A DNA stretch of 60,000 bases from Membranipora membranacea (taxonomy: Eukaryota; Bryozoa; Gymnolaemata; Cheilostomatida; Membraniporidae), in the NCBI GenBank assembly GCA_914767715.1, contig OU612068.1, forward strand, positions 870,001 to 930,000. Reading direction: 5' to 3'. The notes under the pieces are model-generated. The model was not told the origin of the DNA. It saw nothing but the letters and a program-made list of their open reading frames with translations, and made no database searches. Below are positions 19,069-32,900 of this stretch, one piece after another (position 1 is the stretch's first letter; each line of letters begins with the position of its first letter). Both the position numbers and the translations under genes were made by a program.

Positions 19069-20951
19069 ATGGGAGGAGAGGGCAATCACCCGCATAATCA
19101 GATCCCTCTACCAATACAGACATTCTTATGGCGTCAGACCAGGTTGGCATTCTGTCTTGATCTTTAAGTATATTTTTTTTGTTGGAAGTCATATTAGTTG
19201 CATACTAACGACCATTATTGTATTTGTGAGTTTATGAACCATTTTTCTCTTTAATCGCTTCATTGTGAACAAGTCACGTATGGTAAAACAATACACTGCT
19301 ATTAGAAGTACTATAACTGAGCAATTTGTTGCCAAGTTTTGTGTTTTATCCTGGCTGTTATTTTTCTTTTGTAGCCCCTTTCTAGGCCCAAAGTTGAGCA
19401 AGCATTGTGAAGCAACATGTATGGTATGTATTCCTTTATCTTAGCTACTGTTTACTCGGGATTAATTTGCTTTTTGAATTGACAGCACTGTTTTTATACC
19501 TTATCTTTAATAAATAGTATATTGTACCATGTTAATCCTTGAATACTGAACCAATACTGCTGGGGAATATTCTACATGATAATGGTTTCTTACTCATTGG
19601 TGTTTATTTGCAGAGTTTTGAGAGGATATTAGTACAGAATATACACCATGGCCTATCCCCGAGTATATCTGATGCTCTGAAGCACACACCAAGATGGCTC
19701 TTCCTAAAGGCTGCTCTCCCCAATGTGATGCACTGCTGCTCGTCCATACTGAAGAATTATAAGGAGGCCTTCTCTAATTACGAGTCTAAGATGCTGTACA
19801 CGTTACATTGGCTCATCCTGAACGCCGCGTCAGAGTGTGAGATACCCGTCAAAGATTCTATGCACCCCACCAGTAGTATTCAGCTGTTTGTTTACCTCTT
19901 CGCTCCACTGTTACATAAGATAGAGGGCAAACAGTTCTGCTCACTCAAACTGCAGCCTGGTCTGAAAATATGGGAGCCCATGTGGGAGTTTAGTCAGCCA
20001 GAGATCCCCTGTATGAGCTCAGCTGTCAAACCTAGAATGGAGTCTGATCAGAAAGGTAATAATATAACAACGTAAGAATGAACAGCCTTTTTCTGTAAAT
20101 ACTTCTACTGTCCTGTCAATATGTTAATATGACACTTCTGAGATATTGTGATACATAATTTTTATATTTCTTTCAGAAGATGAAACTCTTGACCCGAGTC
20201 AGGCCTCTGTATATACTGGTATTATATCAGAAGCAGAGAAGGAAATACAAAGAGAAAGATTGGATATTATACAAGCTACTTACTTTGATGTGGCAGTGCT
20301 GCAGGTTTGTCCAGTTATTCTTCACCTTTTGACTCCTGCTTTGGATAGTCTTGAGAGTAGAGGCCGGTTTGGTGAGGTTACTTACTGCACACATCAAGTT
20401 ACCCAGTTAAATGCACATGAAAACCTTTATTCTGCTTAAAACTTTATAAGTTCATAGAGGATGATCAGACACACAGCAGAGAACCTCGAGTTTGCAGTAA
20501 CCCAACATAGGATGTCCTAAAGTATTAAACATTCTATGAGCGTAACAAGAAGTAGTCAGTCAGGTGCATTCCTTATAAACATCATATAAACGATAACCCC
20601 AAACAGTACACAAACTTGACACTTTGTTTGCTGACTGTTTTCCTTTTGAAGCGTTCTGTGTCATTTTTTCATTCCTTAGTTTCTAGCATCTCATGACATT
20701 GCAACTCCATATCCAGGAGCAGGGTGAGCAGGCTATCAATACAAGAATTGACTGAGTGGAAAGCTGTAAACAATCATGAATCATGTCATCCTTTGTTTTA
20801 GTGTCTGATGAACAGTCGGTGGTCTAACAAAGGCGTTATCTGGGCATTAAACTACGTACAGAGAAGGCTCGATGAGATACTGGAGAGCCACCAGCAGAGC
20901 ATAGCAGCTGATAAAAGTAGAAGCATGTCTATGCCTCTTCCTATAATAGAG
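19069..20951 (+). CDS. UNC80: UNC80 exons 1-5, conserved amino-terminal block
   Basis: Exons: 19069-19142, 19375-19423, 19614-20055, 20177-20304, 20802-20951. Exon 1 encodes MGGEGNHPHNQ then IPLPIQTFLWRQT, its final partial codon completed by exon 2 (PFLGPKLSKHCEATCM). Exon 3, the largest in the gene at 442 nt, gives SFERILVQN, HGLSPSISDALKHTPRW and KAALPNVMHCC, all aligned with the family's HEAT-like amino-terminal region, then LFVYLFAPLLHKI and GLKIWEPMWEF. Exons 4-5 give ATYFDVAVLQ joined to CLMNSRWSNKGVIWALNYVQ, where vertebrates have a near-identical pattern. Exon 5 could also be read through its donor into the intron, but GTGGGT at 20952 is in phase with exon 6. Confidence 0.94.
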
Positions 20952-23900
20952 GTGGGTGGCACTGTACCGGACCTAATAATGTACCTGTTAGTCTGTGTCA
21001 GTGATTTTACAACTGGTTTGCTGGAATTGAGAAAAGAGCAATTGGTCACTGAAGGCACAAATCTACTACAGCTAGAGCATTCATGGGATTATAATCATTA
21101 CTCAATATCAACCCAAAACACCATAACAAAGATAATCCTCTATGATCTGTTGAATATAAAGAGCTGAAATAATTTTGGGTGCACTGGCTGAATAATCAGT
21201 CAATGTTCTAAACCAGGTAGTTTCCTAGTATAGGTATCTCCGACTACACTTACCGATATTGCTTGTGTTTTAATGTCACCAAGTCAATGTGGCCCAAGTC
21301 TAGTGATCATGGCTATCTATAGTCTATGATTTATAATAGTCAGGACCAATAAACCTGGGACAACATCATGTACAACATAACCATAGCTGATTTTTTATTG
21401 ATAATGTCTCAGGTGAGTATGGAGGGGAACGGCTCTTTGAGAACCACCAGTACAGAGTCGCCTCCTAACACTCAGCCTAACAAAGATGATGATGAGTGGT
21501 TTATCCCAGCGACGAGAATCACTAACGATGATCTGCCACGTAAACGACCTAAGAGTGAGTTATCATTGCATATGGCTTGTAGATGTAGATGGCACTTGGT
21601 CTGATTGTGGAGCTCATGTTGTTACAAATATACTAGTATGTTCCTATTGCAGCCAAAAGTTGATTATTGCAAAACAGAAAGTATCAACCAGCTGTAACCT
21701 GTTCAGCTGGTAACCTGTTCATGTTGGGCCTCCCTGACCCCACAGCAATACATCCATCCTCAAATTCCCTAACCTAATTGCACCCTATGGTGCTGACCTA
21801 TGATTTCCTTTACAATTGTTGTTACATTTTTGATCCACCATTATCTATTCATTTTTACATGGCAACTTTATAATCCTTTGATATGTGTAGAATTCCTATC
21901 ATCTTTATACGACCTGAATGCTGAATTCCCTTATTTAAGCATGCTATTCTCCTTACCTCCCCACATCACATCCTCCCCACATCACGTCCTCCCAACATCA
22001 CATCCTCCCCACATCACGTCCTCCCCACACACACACAGGGATGCAGTCTGTTGTAATTATTTGTTTTCCTTCCCCTGTGATTAGCTGAGTATCATCAGCA
22101 ACAAAAAAAGGAGCGCAAGAAAAAACACAAATCAGCGTCTGATCTTTCTAAAAATGGAAATTTAACGGCGAGCTCTCCAAGTGCCAAATCTAACGCTGCT
22201 GCTGAATCTCATCATCACCTCCGAGTCAACAACGGAAACATACCACACGCTGACACCGAAGGTATGGAATGGGGCATGAATAGGGCTCCAATAGCCGAGT
22301 ATCAATCATCTATTCTCTGATATGTTTTAGTTTATGTTTATTTTTACATATAGATATCCTTTCCACAATCCACCTACCTTATATTTATTGTCACACCTGA
22401 TTGTCTACTGCTTACAGAGCTATGACTGACTAGGTTTGTTTCATTTGTAGAGACACTGGCGGATATTAAGGAGGAGAATAGTGGAGGAGATATATTACCA
22501 TCAGTACCGATAAGTGCTGGAGAACATAGACTGAGTAACTCTTATAGAGATGATTCATATAAGTAAGTTACAATAATTACACAATGTCAAAGTCATGTGA
22601 TCATATGCAGGTCAAGGGATCAAGTACAGGTCATGTGATCAGGTACATGTCATGTGATCAGGTACAGGTCATGTGATCAGGTACAAGGCATGTGATCAGG
22701 TACAGGTCATGTGATCAGGTACAGCACCTCAGGGGCTCATGGTTATGGTCAGTTGACGCAGAGAAGTTTTTTGATACTTTGGAGCTGTATCATGTTTTAA
22801 TTGACACATTCGTGGGTAATTTTATGCATTGTGTGATTTTTGTACAAGACAAACTGGAGTGTTACAAACTCATAGGTTTGCAAGCCTTCACAAAGCCTTT
22901 AATCTGTGCTGATATAAAAGTCCTCCAAATGGTGTCTTCATTGTGATAAACTGTATATAGAATATCTGAAGTTCTACAGTACATTGAACCATCAGAAGCC
23001 GTAGGTTATGAGCTTCTTCTATAATATGACTTAATAGCTTTAACAATATAACTAGATACAAGTAATAATGTTGAGTATGTAATTAGTTTGTAATTAGCTA
23101 AGTCAAATTGTGTCTCCATTCTTACTAAAGGCTACTAGAGGGAATTCTAAATGTAATTTTATTTACTCCTAGCTGAGCATCTTCATTAGCGTACTTCCAG
23201 ACATGTTCAGTAAACATAAAGTGAAGTGAACAACCTATACTCAGCTATACCCAGCATACTCAGCGTGCAAGATAACAACTTATATTGATTTTTATCCTCT
23301 TATATGCTGCCGTAAAACCTGGTTATGTATGCAATTTAATTGCATGCTGCCGCTTTATTATATGAAGCCGAAGCATAGCTTTATTATCTGTGAAGTGTTC
23401 AGTGAGATGAAAAAAATCTACTCAGTATAGAGCTCGTCGCAAACATATTTATCTCTATCATAGAATGTCGGACAGCCTTATATACACAAACTTTATTTAC
23501 TTGTTAGTTTTAGAGGAAGGCCATCGATGAACCTCCCACCACACACATATTCTATTTTGGTAGTTTATACACTTAAGTAAAATAGAAACTTGTCAACTGA
23601 GAATATGGTAATTATTTAGGCCTGCTGATCACATTTGATGCAATAAACTCTACTTGTAGCCGAGGTTTGGACAAGAAAGCTAAAGCTACACCTCTAGTTA
23701 AAGTAACCGGTCCTAATCAGACTGACTCTGTAGAGCATAGCAGTGTGACTGGGAGTAGGAGTAAATCTGAACCTGACATCATGCATCTAACGCCAGGTAA
23801 ATAATATATTATAGTTCATACGTCAAAATATTCATAATCCCGAAACTTTGAAACTACTATTCATGGTTCCTCTGTGTGAAAAGGCCCTAGATTTCTTGAT

Positions 23901-26900
23901 TCTGTATTACATTTCGAAAAGATGTATCAATGTACATAAGTTGAAAATTAGTTTGTCTTAAGGAGTTATCAACTCTCCAAAAAATCTGACCGACACGTCC
24001 CGTCATATATCATGCATTAGCCTACCTTACCTAAGTAACCTACTTAATAAACTCAGTGTCAAGTTCACTCTGCATGAGTGCATGATGATGTCTCCCCGAG
24101 CATATAATGATGAACACTGAAGATATATTGTGAGAAGCACCTTTGAGATAATATATAGACTTGTCATGAACTGAATGTTTGTTAATGTTAGTTTCAGTTG
24201 ACACCGTTGAGACACTTGGTATGCCGCTTTTGCATCGCACTTCACTTTATTTCACCTGCTGCTGATTTAGTATAATATAAATTATATCCTAATGTTACGC
24301 TGCCGGGCCTCAACCTTGAATGATTAGCATGTGCAACAGGTGTTTGATGGCATTGAGCTATCAAAAAACTCTCTTGGCATAATGTGATAACTCTCTATCT
24401 ATTTATTAATGTCCTCTATTTTCATAATATGCTTAATGGGACCTACTGCTGTTGCCACTGACAGAAGTCACTACAGCCCTTGCTTTTTGAAACCATGTCA
24501 CAAAATCGCCTGCTATAAGGTCCCTCTATACATATCCAGGGTCATCACTGTTTTGCTGCATTCTCATATACTCTCGGTATTGTTCATCACGTTGTGTTAT
24601 CCTTTAAGGGAATTATGGGTAAGGCTACGCACAGCGCCCGACCTGCAGGATTATAGGTTTGTCTGGACTCATCTGGCTGGTCTAGTAATCCAGCTGGCAG
24701 AGTCGGGCCTACATAATTACCAGTCTGTACTAGCTAGATGTTGTGATTCCTATGTGATTGTAGTCTAAGTGCTCAGACTTTGCCCAGGTCGCTGGCTGTG
24801 GATTTCCATTATCAACTAGCGACTAGGGCCAAGTTCAAGCTCTTAAACTAATGTGATCGATGCCCAGAGCACAGGCGCTTAGAATTGGTTGCTTACATCA
24901 TCTCTGCTATTGCTATAAACTTGAAATTTACTGAACCTTAGAGACACATGAACTCTAAGCTCTTCAAACCTATCGATACATAACTTAATTGTTTCAAATG
25001 ACTATTTCTATGTGGCAAACGGTTTCAACTTAACAAGAGATGAATAGTACGGTAAGAGCTTTAAGCGCCTCTAAAGAGGCAGTTTGGGCAGATTGGACAT
25101 GGGCTTTCGATTTGCTATATATATATATGTCAGTATGTGAGTGACAGTGCTTTAGCAAAGTACTAGCCTTGTCAGCCGGCCAACTGGTGTTTAGATCTAT
25201 TGCAGCACAAAAAAACCCATTGGGCTGTGTGGCGAGGCTAGATCAACATAGTCTATATTGTTAATTGGTGGTAGACAGTATTACATTACTATCCAGCTGA
25301 CGGCGTTGTGCTTTTTGTTCTTCTGACAGAATTTTGTGACGAGGCGTCTGGTTCAGTACATTATATCACTGATGATGGATGTATAAATTATGATGTCATC
25401 CTTAGAGCTGTACATCTAGTGATGCTCAACAGTAAAGAGCAGGATGTCGGTATCCAGGTATGAGAATAAGTGAATATACACTCGATTCTAGAAAACAACC
25501 TTTAGGGGATGTACTTGTGAATAAGATCCAAGACTTTATCCCCCTAATAAACTCTTTTTTTACTAACATCAATCTATATTGTCAGATTTGGTTTCAGTCT
25601 TGCGATCGTCAAAAGAGATGATCTTAATGACAGCAACCGAAAATTTTTGAAAGATCCTGTCGATTCTTTCTTTAGGTGCTGAAGGTAGTTGATAAGCTGC
25701 TTCAGCTAGCCTGCCTCACAGAGTCAGATAAAACCTCGACATCAGCCGCTGGAGGGAGTAAAACCTACATCAGTGACGAGAAATATCAGTTATTCATCGA
25801 GACTGTCATCAGGTATTAAATATCGTATATAAGATCAAAATAAATATCAACAGAATGGTTCAAAATGTGGATTGGATAGAATGTCATTGTGCCCAGTAGA
25901 TATATGCCCATTGAAATATATTCATGAATCAGCGGTAAAACAAACAGTGTGGCGTTTTGTGATAAAGTTGTATCATGACTTGATGTCTTAAATTTAATTT
26001 AATTAATTCTTGCTAAAAGTATGGCTTCTATATTGCATTCCTGCCACCTCAACTTCAACCAGAAATTATGGCCATGTGCATGTGCTTGTTCAGGGTGTTC
26101 ACCTAGTCCATGAATGTAGAACAATGATTGTATGATTATTTTGATGTAGATGTGTGGTAGCTCTTGGATGTCCGACATGTTCACATCTGAGCACACCATC
26201 GACCAGCTCCAGTAGATACCAGACCTGTATGGTACTACACAACCTACAGAAGATATGTAATGAGAAATTCTGCAAATATTTCCGCGATTTCTCAGAGTCA
26301 AAGTCACTGGATGAGATCATAGACTTTTTCCATTCATACATGAGCTTCTGTACTCACGGTAACACAAGAAGTATGCATCAAGATTTATCATAATTGTTTC
26401 CTATGATAGCACACTAGGATTGTACTATATAATTTTCCATCATTGTAATTTAGGCCTGTATATTGCTCACCTATTAATTCCTAAAATGTATATGCCGTGA
26501 TACACTCAAGTAAAACCCACTACGTATGCGGTATGTGTGGTTTTGCTGCTTTAATGGTAACGACTTTAGCTGTGAATTTGTCTGTAACTTTTAGTTATCA
26601 CAATGAATCATTGAATCCATTTGGACATTCTTTAGCCAGCATAAATGACTTTTTTCTACATGGATTGAGAGAAAACTTCAGCTGTGCATGCTAGTTTTGC
26701 TTTTGTATGATTCCCTCGCTCTGTAGATTTAGGCACCAGGCTACCATCAAACAGTGCTGCGAGTGGATACGCTACAAACTTTGGTCATAGTCTCTCAGGA
26801 GAAGGCCACAGAGGAGTAGAAGGGATCATTGTAGTACATACTCTAAAAACCTTCGTTACTAGACTATCTACTGTCCTCACAGATCCTACTCAGTCTGATA

Positions 26901-29900
26901 ATGTGGTGAGTGTCTAGCACTCATATTGTGTGCTGTAGCTAAACACTTAGATAATTGTGCATTCTGACACCCAGTCTGACCCAATACAGGCAAAAAATAT
27001 CAAACTAAACCAAATTACATTAGTTCCAATATTGCCATGTCCCACAATGCCATTTACACACTTGTGACTGTCAGATTATCATTCCCTCTTTCTCTTGATT
27101 GTGGGCACTTTATAATACTTATTATATATACCTCATCATTGTTATTTGTGAGCTCTCTCTCCCTACATACTGCACAGTGTATGGTGACAGTGTATGGTGG
27201 ATATCTGACTTTGTGTGTATTTATACCATAGTGTGTTATGTCTATGATTTATACTTTGCTATGTTTGTATATTCCCTCTCAGCTGAGTATACATTATGAG
27301 GTATAGTAACTTTGCGGTGATGTGTGACCTGCTCTTACTTACTTATTATACAGATAGTTCTCCAAACTGCTCTCCCAGAGTTGTCCTCTCTCCAATCATA
27401 CACTGTCTAAAACTCGCAGCATAGAAAAATATTGTTAAATGGATTTATCTGCTGAACCACTTACTCATGATAAAATTTATGTGAGATTCTGCATATGCGC
27501 TAAGGAAAACTGTTAAGAACAGGGTTTTTAAAAACTGAAAGCTGATTTATCTCAATCTCAAAAAATTGAGATGAATTGGCTTTGGGATAGCAGAACTCTC
27601 TTCCACACCATTCTCCTGTGAGTTTTTGTAAACGACAGAATGTTTTCAAGGTGAGGCTATCCTCACTTTCTATATCACTTGCATCAAGGAGTTAGAATGT
27701 AACTCCTTGCTAGTGTTAAACAGTATCTAAAAGGAGAGAAGACAACTCTCGGAGAGCAACTTGGAAACCCTGTCTATTCAAGCATAGCCCTTCCTTTTCC
27801 CTTCTCCTGATCTCTGTTTCCCTGAAAATTCCCACATAACAGTGTGAAAATCCTCATAGAACCCTCCTAAAGATGCAAAATCGCTCTTTTCTGGTGTTGG
27901 CTCACATACAGGCCTACTTTCTATCATCGGTGCAGAACAGCTCAAGACATTGTAATGTTGAGTTGTAGCTTATTTCATATACAGCTAAGTTATTAGGAAT
28001 GATTAAATGAGTGAGCATGGCTCGTCGCTCTCAGCTCATTATCGTTTGAGGATTCAGCTCAAGTTACTCTCGCTGGTTAATAACTTGTTAGTTTATTCTG
28101 CCTACAGATTTTACACTTTTAGGTTTCCAATTAAGTCAATAATCACACAACCTTCTTACTAAGAGTCACATGCACTATACCAATCCTTGATCTGAATTCT
28201 TATTACACATAAATTTTCCATGATTGCTTACTTGTATGCTGAATGTCTTTTAGCGATTGTATCACAATGCTCGAAAGTTTCTCAACTACACACAAGATAT
28301 CCATGGTGGAACCTTCAGAAGAGTGGCCTTCAGTGGACTTCTTGACGCCACTAAGAAGATGAAAGAAGAAATGGCTAAAAAGACAGCATCCAATAGGTAA
28401 CATATTACCTTACCATTTAAAAAGAATACTTAATTAATTAACTAAATTAAATTAATTTTTGCAAAGGAAAATATCTGGCCTTCTTTCTTCCCAATGGAAA
28501 TATAATATAAAGTTTTGCAAACTCTCTGAAATAATGCTATGCACTTTTAATGTTTATTTTTACAGTGCCCAGAATGGCGACAAAAAGAAATTTCAACGCA
28601 AGAGCTCCAAACCCTTAATACGGGGCAACTCATTACCGGGCAGGGTGAGAAATCATATTTAGTCATATTATAATATCTATATTTATATGATAAATTATAA
28701 TATAATGTAATAATATTTCACAGTCCAAATATGACCTGTAATCGAAGATTCGTCAAGCATCAGAATGGTTTTAAACCTGTACATGTGTGTCTGTGTAATC
28801 ATCAATATTTGACTTGCTCACTTTACTGCATGCTTTTTTTTCTGTTTGACTGTTATTAAACCTGGAACATCCCTGGTCCATCTAAAATATAAGCTTTCAG
28901 TGTCTTTGATTTGAGCTTATACACCAGTTTAGCTAATAAGTTTACATAATAATCTTGTAATTTGATGACCTGAGTATTTTGTAGAGAGCTTTGAGTGATT
29001 CTGAGATGCCTGATGACTCCGAGTCAGAGTCCAAAGGTCATCTCTCTCCAGGTAATATACCCTTCTTAGTCAATGTCATGTTAAGGTCACTATATAATTA
29101 TATATACCCACAAACCTTCGTATATGGTCTGTCAATAGGTGTAGCCCTTAGACTTGATGATGTATAATGATAATATTATCAAGTCTATGGTGTGATTTGT
29201 ACGCTGAGAATGCTTAATTCCCTTACGTCGGTGGCCAACAATGATTTTCTCAGTTTCTCATTATATTTATTTGCACTCGCTCCTCTTTGTTTTGGTGAGA
29301 TCACAACCGCAAGAAAATCATGTAGTCCGTGTATACTCAGTTTTCTACAAAGTGTTAAGTTCTTACCCTGAGGATACATTTCTGACCAAAAGGAATCGTC
29401 AATGTATCACCATAGTTTATGTTCTATAGATGCACCGTTTATTGCACATATTCAGTTATTACCATAATATAACGTGGAGGTAGAAGACGTGTCAGCATCA
29501 CTACCTGTATATCTGAAATCAATTTTAAGGACAACTCGTAAGTGGTACACATAGACTTAAGATCATTAAGTCTATAGTGGAACGCAATTGGTCATGGGAA
29601 GAAATGTATCCTTGATACCATGATTGTTTGATTGTTGTCGTTGTGAAGGTGCCCCTGTTCGAGATGCTCAATCTGATGTAGATGAAGTTTATACTGATGA
29701 TGAAGACACAAAACCCAAGCTGTCCTTTACAGCCGTCAGTCACACGGCGCTGGCTATCGTCAAAGCTCGGCGCAAAGTCAAGGATCATATCAAACTCATG
29801 AGTAGCACTAAACAATCTCATAAGTCGTCAGCTACTGGTGGGTTATAGAGTAGTATGTCAATAAACATAATAGTGGCTAGTACAGGTCATCATAGATTAG

Positions 29901-32900
29901 GGCCCTGTAGACTCACTCTGTAAGGACTAACAATGGCAGTTTAATGGCCAAAATTAGGGTCAAATATCTGCCCAAGTATAACAAGCTAGCATTTATTATT
30001 TGCCAAGGAAGATTATTGACAAACCTGGTAAAGAAAGACCATGAGCCTCACTAAAATCTCCAGACTGACCTCCAGACTGACCTCCAGACTGACCTCCAGA
30101 CTGACCTCCAGACTGACCTCCAGACTGACCTCCAGACTGACCTCCAGACTGACCTCCAGACTGACCTCCAGACTGACCTCCAGACTGACCTCCAGACTGT
30201 CCTAAAAGTGAATAGAGGATAGAATAGATAGTGATGACTTCCTTATCAATTTACAAAGAAACCTAGGCTTATACTTACACTGTTCACCTCATGTGATTAC
30301 AGATTTTACAGATAAAAATATTATTTTTGGTTAGTTCCCCTCTGAAAGATCCCAGCATATCCGCACCCCTCAAACCGATATGTTGTCATATCATTGAACC
30401 ATCCTAAGATACAAAGTTTCTAAGTTTCCATGTATACTCTATGTTGTACTTGCTGCTCACTGAATTTGCTGCTGGACTTCAATTCTGGCTCACTGCTTTT
30501 CATGTTGCACTCTTAATTTCAGGTCCTGTGCGATCAGCCCTTGACCGGGTTCGATTCTCCCACTTTGCTTTGGGTAGGAATGCACAGTTTGAAGACTTTG
30601 CCCCCGTAATTTAAACTGGTGAAGATAGTAGCTAAGGTTTTGAGATGCTGCCTGCTCTTTGATTTATCCCAATTATTCATGATTCCCAGAGACTCCAGAT
30701 CTGGATCGTATGCGTTGCACAATCAATGTTCATCCTTGTCTCGATTAGCTCTTAGGGCTTGTCCATATCACATTTATTTAGTTGATGATTACAACATTTT
30801 GAGAGCATCTGATGATTTGACACATCTTTGGTACTGTAAAAGTGGGCAGGTAAAAGTTAGAGATGCATTGTTAGTCTCAAAGATTTGCATGGGTTTGTGT
30901 CTGCATCTGGTCAATGTGAAGGTTTAGTCTATGAGACTAAGTTTTCCCCTCTCATATATGATATTTTTTGTGCAGGTACATCACGTCGTATGAGTGATCT
31001 ACACCTCACTCGCTCACTGCAGACTGAGGTCAAGGAGAAAAGATTAGTAGATATATACCTGATCAGAGCCGGTATGCTCAGATTTAGTCTACTTATGAGT
31101 GTCAGTGAACCTGGATCTCTACCTGAACCTGAGTTCCTAGCAGCTCTTCTAACGCTGGTGAGTACAAGATGTCATCTTGACACTCCACTTACCTGCTGTG
31201 TGATTTATCCAATTCGATTAATGAGCTAACTGGATACTTAAAATACTCATTTTTTCTTACCTCAATGATTAACAAGATAGCTGGTGGTTCCCCTATAGGA
31301 GGGGGGCGACTAATACGCCATTTCCTGGTTAACCCCCAATAAGTTAGAAATAAACATTTAAGTAAGTACAGTAAGTTGCTGGAGAACAGCATGGGCAGGG
31401 CAAGAACTTTATAGGAGGAAATTCGGCCTCGATACTTTAGAAAAGGCAGAAAATTCAGCACCAACCACACATGCACCCAAGTCACCTTTCCTTTAGGTGT
31501 AAAAAACTCTGTATTTTATTGCTTGTAGTCGTCTCTTATCATTGTGGAGATAACTCTTGTTATTTTACTTAACAAGTTTCCTGATATCTGACTTCCTTGA
31601 CTGATTTCCTGACTCTTTTTTTGGCTATCTCCATCAAAGCAGCTTCGATTTGAATTAATCCCAAAGCAGTGGTTGTGTCAACAACAAATTATTGTCAACT
31701 CTGGTTTCTCATAATGCTGCAATGCATCCCCAGCCTTCTGCATCTTCTCTTGCCACAAAACAACAACTTACCCAGAAACTGACTGATAAGTATTTTCTCT
31801 TGTAGGATGCTCCAATTGCTTCTAAAGCCTGCTTGTATTTGGAATGTGCATACTTTGTGAATCAGTGCACTCAGGGTAACTGGCCTTCATGGATGCAGTC
31901 ATACTCCACTCTGCCTGCTAGAAGCGCCACATTTAAGCGCACTGTTATATTGCAAAGAGCTGCTGCTGCTCTGTTCTATAGATGGGCTGAGGTATGTACT
32001 ATTATTACATTTACTCTCTTACTGATGACTTACACCTCTAATTTATACTTGGTTTGTTTTCTCTGGTGAAAGTTTACAGCTTTCTTATTCAGACTTGCCC
32101 TTTCCTATTCGCCTGCCTCTTAGTGAAAAATAATATTCCTGAAACTAAAATCTCATCTCAGACTTGCTTCTCCGCCTATCTATGCCACTGGGAATAAGTG
32201 TACATGCTAGACACTTATATGCCTGATTATTATACTCCATCAAGAGTTAACCAGGGGAAGGCAACTTCTAATTGATTCATGATCTGTACTACTCACCCTT
32301 GTAACATTTATTATTTGTCAATCTTGAATAATCTCGGCATTAAATAAGAGTGATGACAATGATTGATGGTAAAAATTAACTAAGCAATGCCAAGATTAAA
32401 ATTATTTTCCTATGTAGTTGAGAATTTCTGCATTTCTGAATATCTCCATTGTTGATCATAGTCCCAAAAAAAAGCTTGCAGGTAAAAAGTCAAATGAATT
32501 ATTTTAGCAAATTGAGCATTCTGCGCATGCTCAGCTCTGGGCATGAGCTGATCTCTGCAAAATTGAGTCTCGGAATTCCAAAGCCATCTGATTGGCTACC
32601 TGCTCTGGTGACATACTCCCCAAAGAGTGCAGATTTGTTATTAATAGTTATCCTCTCTTGTCATTATTAGCTGATTTTGATTGACAGTTTATGCAGGGGA
32701 TATCCCATTTCCCCTTTCCAAAGTTGCAATCAGAACCCAAACTAAACTCATTGTTCTTGCACATGCGCAAATTCAAGCCACGCATGATGCATACTTAGCC
32801 TTACGACACCTGCTCTGTGGTAATGATAGCCTAGTTTATCAGTGATCTACATGCCCAGTCAGATCACGAGAGTCAGTATGCAAATTGAGAGCAGATAACT

